Source: Pararge aegeria
Taxonomy: Eukaryota; Arthropoda; Insecta; Lepidoptera; Nymphalidae
DNA: 64,000 nt
NCBI RefSeq assembly: GCF_905163445.1
Contig: NC_053196.1
Span: 11,991,501-12,055,500, forward strand
Direction: 5' to 3'
The notes beneath the pieces were generated by a model, which saw nothing but the letters and a program-made list of their open reading frames with translations, was not told the origin of the DNA and searched no databases. This document shows positions 63,832 through 64,000 of this stretch, one piece after another. Position 1 is the stretch's first letter. Each line of letters begins with the position of its first letter. Made by a program: the position numbers and the translations under genes.

Positions 63832-64000
63832 AGTGGCGTGCATAGAGAGTATGCACAGGGTATGCAGATGATATAAAATGAAGAAAACCTCCAATACTAG
63901 TTTTAAATACTTAAGGGTAGGCTTTTTATAACTCTTATAATACCTACCCTTAAGTTTAACTCTCATAGTAACTCGTACTGGATACTTTCTTCATTTTATA
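63832..64000. mobile_element. hAT-type MITE, cut by window edge
   Basis: Starts CAGTGGCGTGCATAGAGAG right after SINE-C and matches the 13.39-kb MITE, including TAAGGGTAGGC in the middle and CTTTCTTCATTTTATA near the other end. The last 30 or so bases and the second target duplication lie outside. Confidence 0.85.

Noticed and set aside
1..64000. CRISPR array, operon, rRNA or LTR retrotransposon with paired long terminal repeats
   Set aside because: No regularly spaced short repeats, no rRNA-like stretch, and no direct long repeats flanking gag-pol-like coding were seen.

Overview
This window looks like lepidopteran (butterfly or moth) nuclear DNA. It is AT-rich and has no operons. It is packed with interspersed repeats of types I know from Lepidoptera: several tRNA-derived SINE families, 5'-truncated non-LTR retrotransposons (LINEs), short Helitrons (5' TC, 3' CTAG, set between A and T) and hAT-type MITEs. 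The dominant SINE reminds me of nymphalid, possibly satyrine, butterflies, but that is memory, not something the sequence proves.

I find no complete host protein gene. The only long ORF (26.5-28.5 kb) is the reverse transcriptase part of a 5'-truncated LINE. Two short pieces could belong to host genes: a possible first coding exon with a good start context and splice donor at 51.83 kb, and a very lysine-rich terminal-exon-like ORF with a polyadenylation signal at 63.0-63.3 kb (minus). Overlapping TATCGATA (DRE-type) sites near 18.16 and 18.72 kb may mark a promoter or insulator. The rest reads as intergenic or intronic DNA.

Layout. 0-8 kb: SINE-A, -B and -C copies, a 28-bp perfect hairpin and a LINE tail. 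8-16 kb: Helitrons, SINEs, a textbook hAT MITE with 8-bp target duplications, and an element carrying a hammerhead-like motif. 17-26 kb: sparse, with the DRE cluster and LINE/SINE remnants. 26-29 kb: the LINE. 29.5-30.9 kb: a large imperfect inverted repeat around a Helitron. 32-40 kb: LINE and SINE remnants and a hAT element containing a LINE tail with a C2H2 finger. 42-47 kb: nested SINE and LINE insertions. 48-56 kb: SINEs, LINE 3' ends, a tandem Helitron dimer. 57.1-57.5 kb: a perfect 189-bp-arm foldback with a hammerhead-like motif in each arm. 58-64 kb: SINE-C copies, LINE remnants with a nested insertion, the cationic ORF and a second hAT MITE cut by the window edge.

Most notable: the foldback at 57.1-57.5 kb and its relatives at 14.1 and 54.1 kb. 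They share a CUGANGA - hairpin - GAAA - short stem III - GUA layout resembling the minimal hammerhead ribozymes of Penelope-like elements and retrozymes. The two long copies differ in stem II, yet both still pair. One extra U beside the core departs from the consensus, so activity is an open question. All family assignments were made by eye, without any search.
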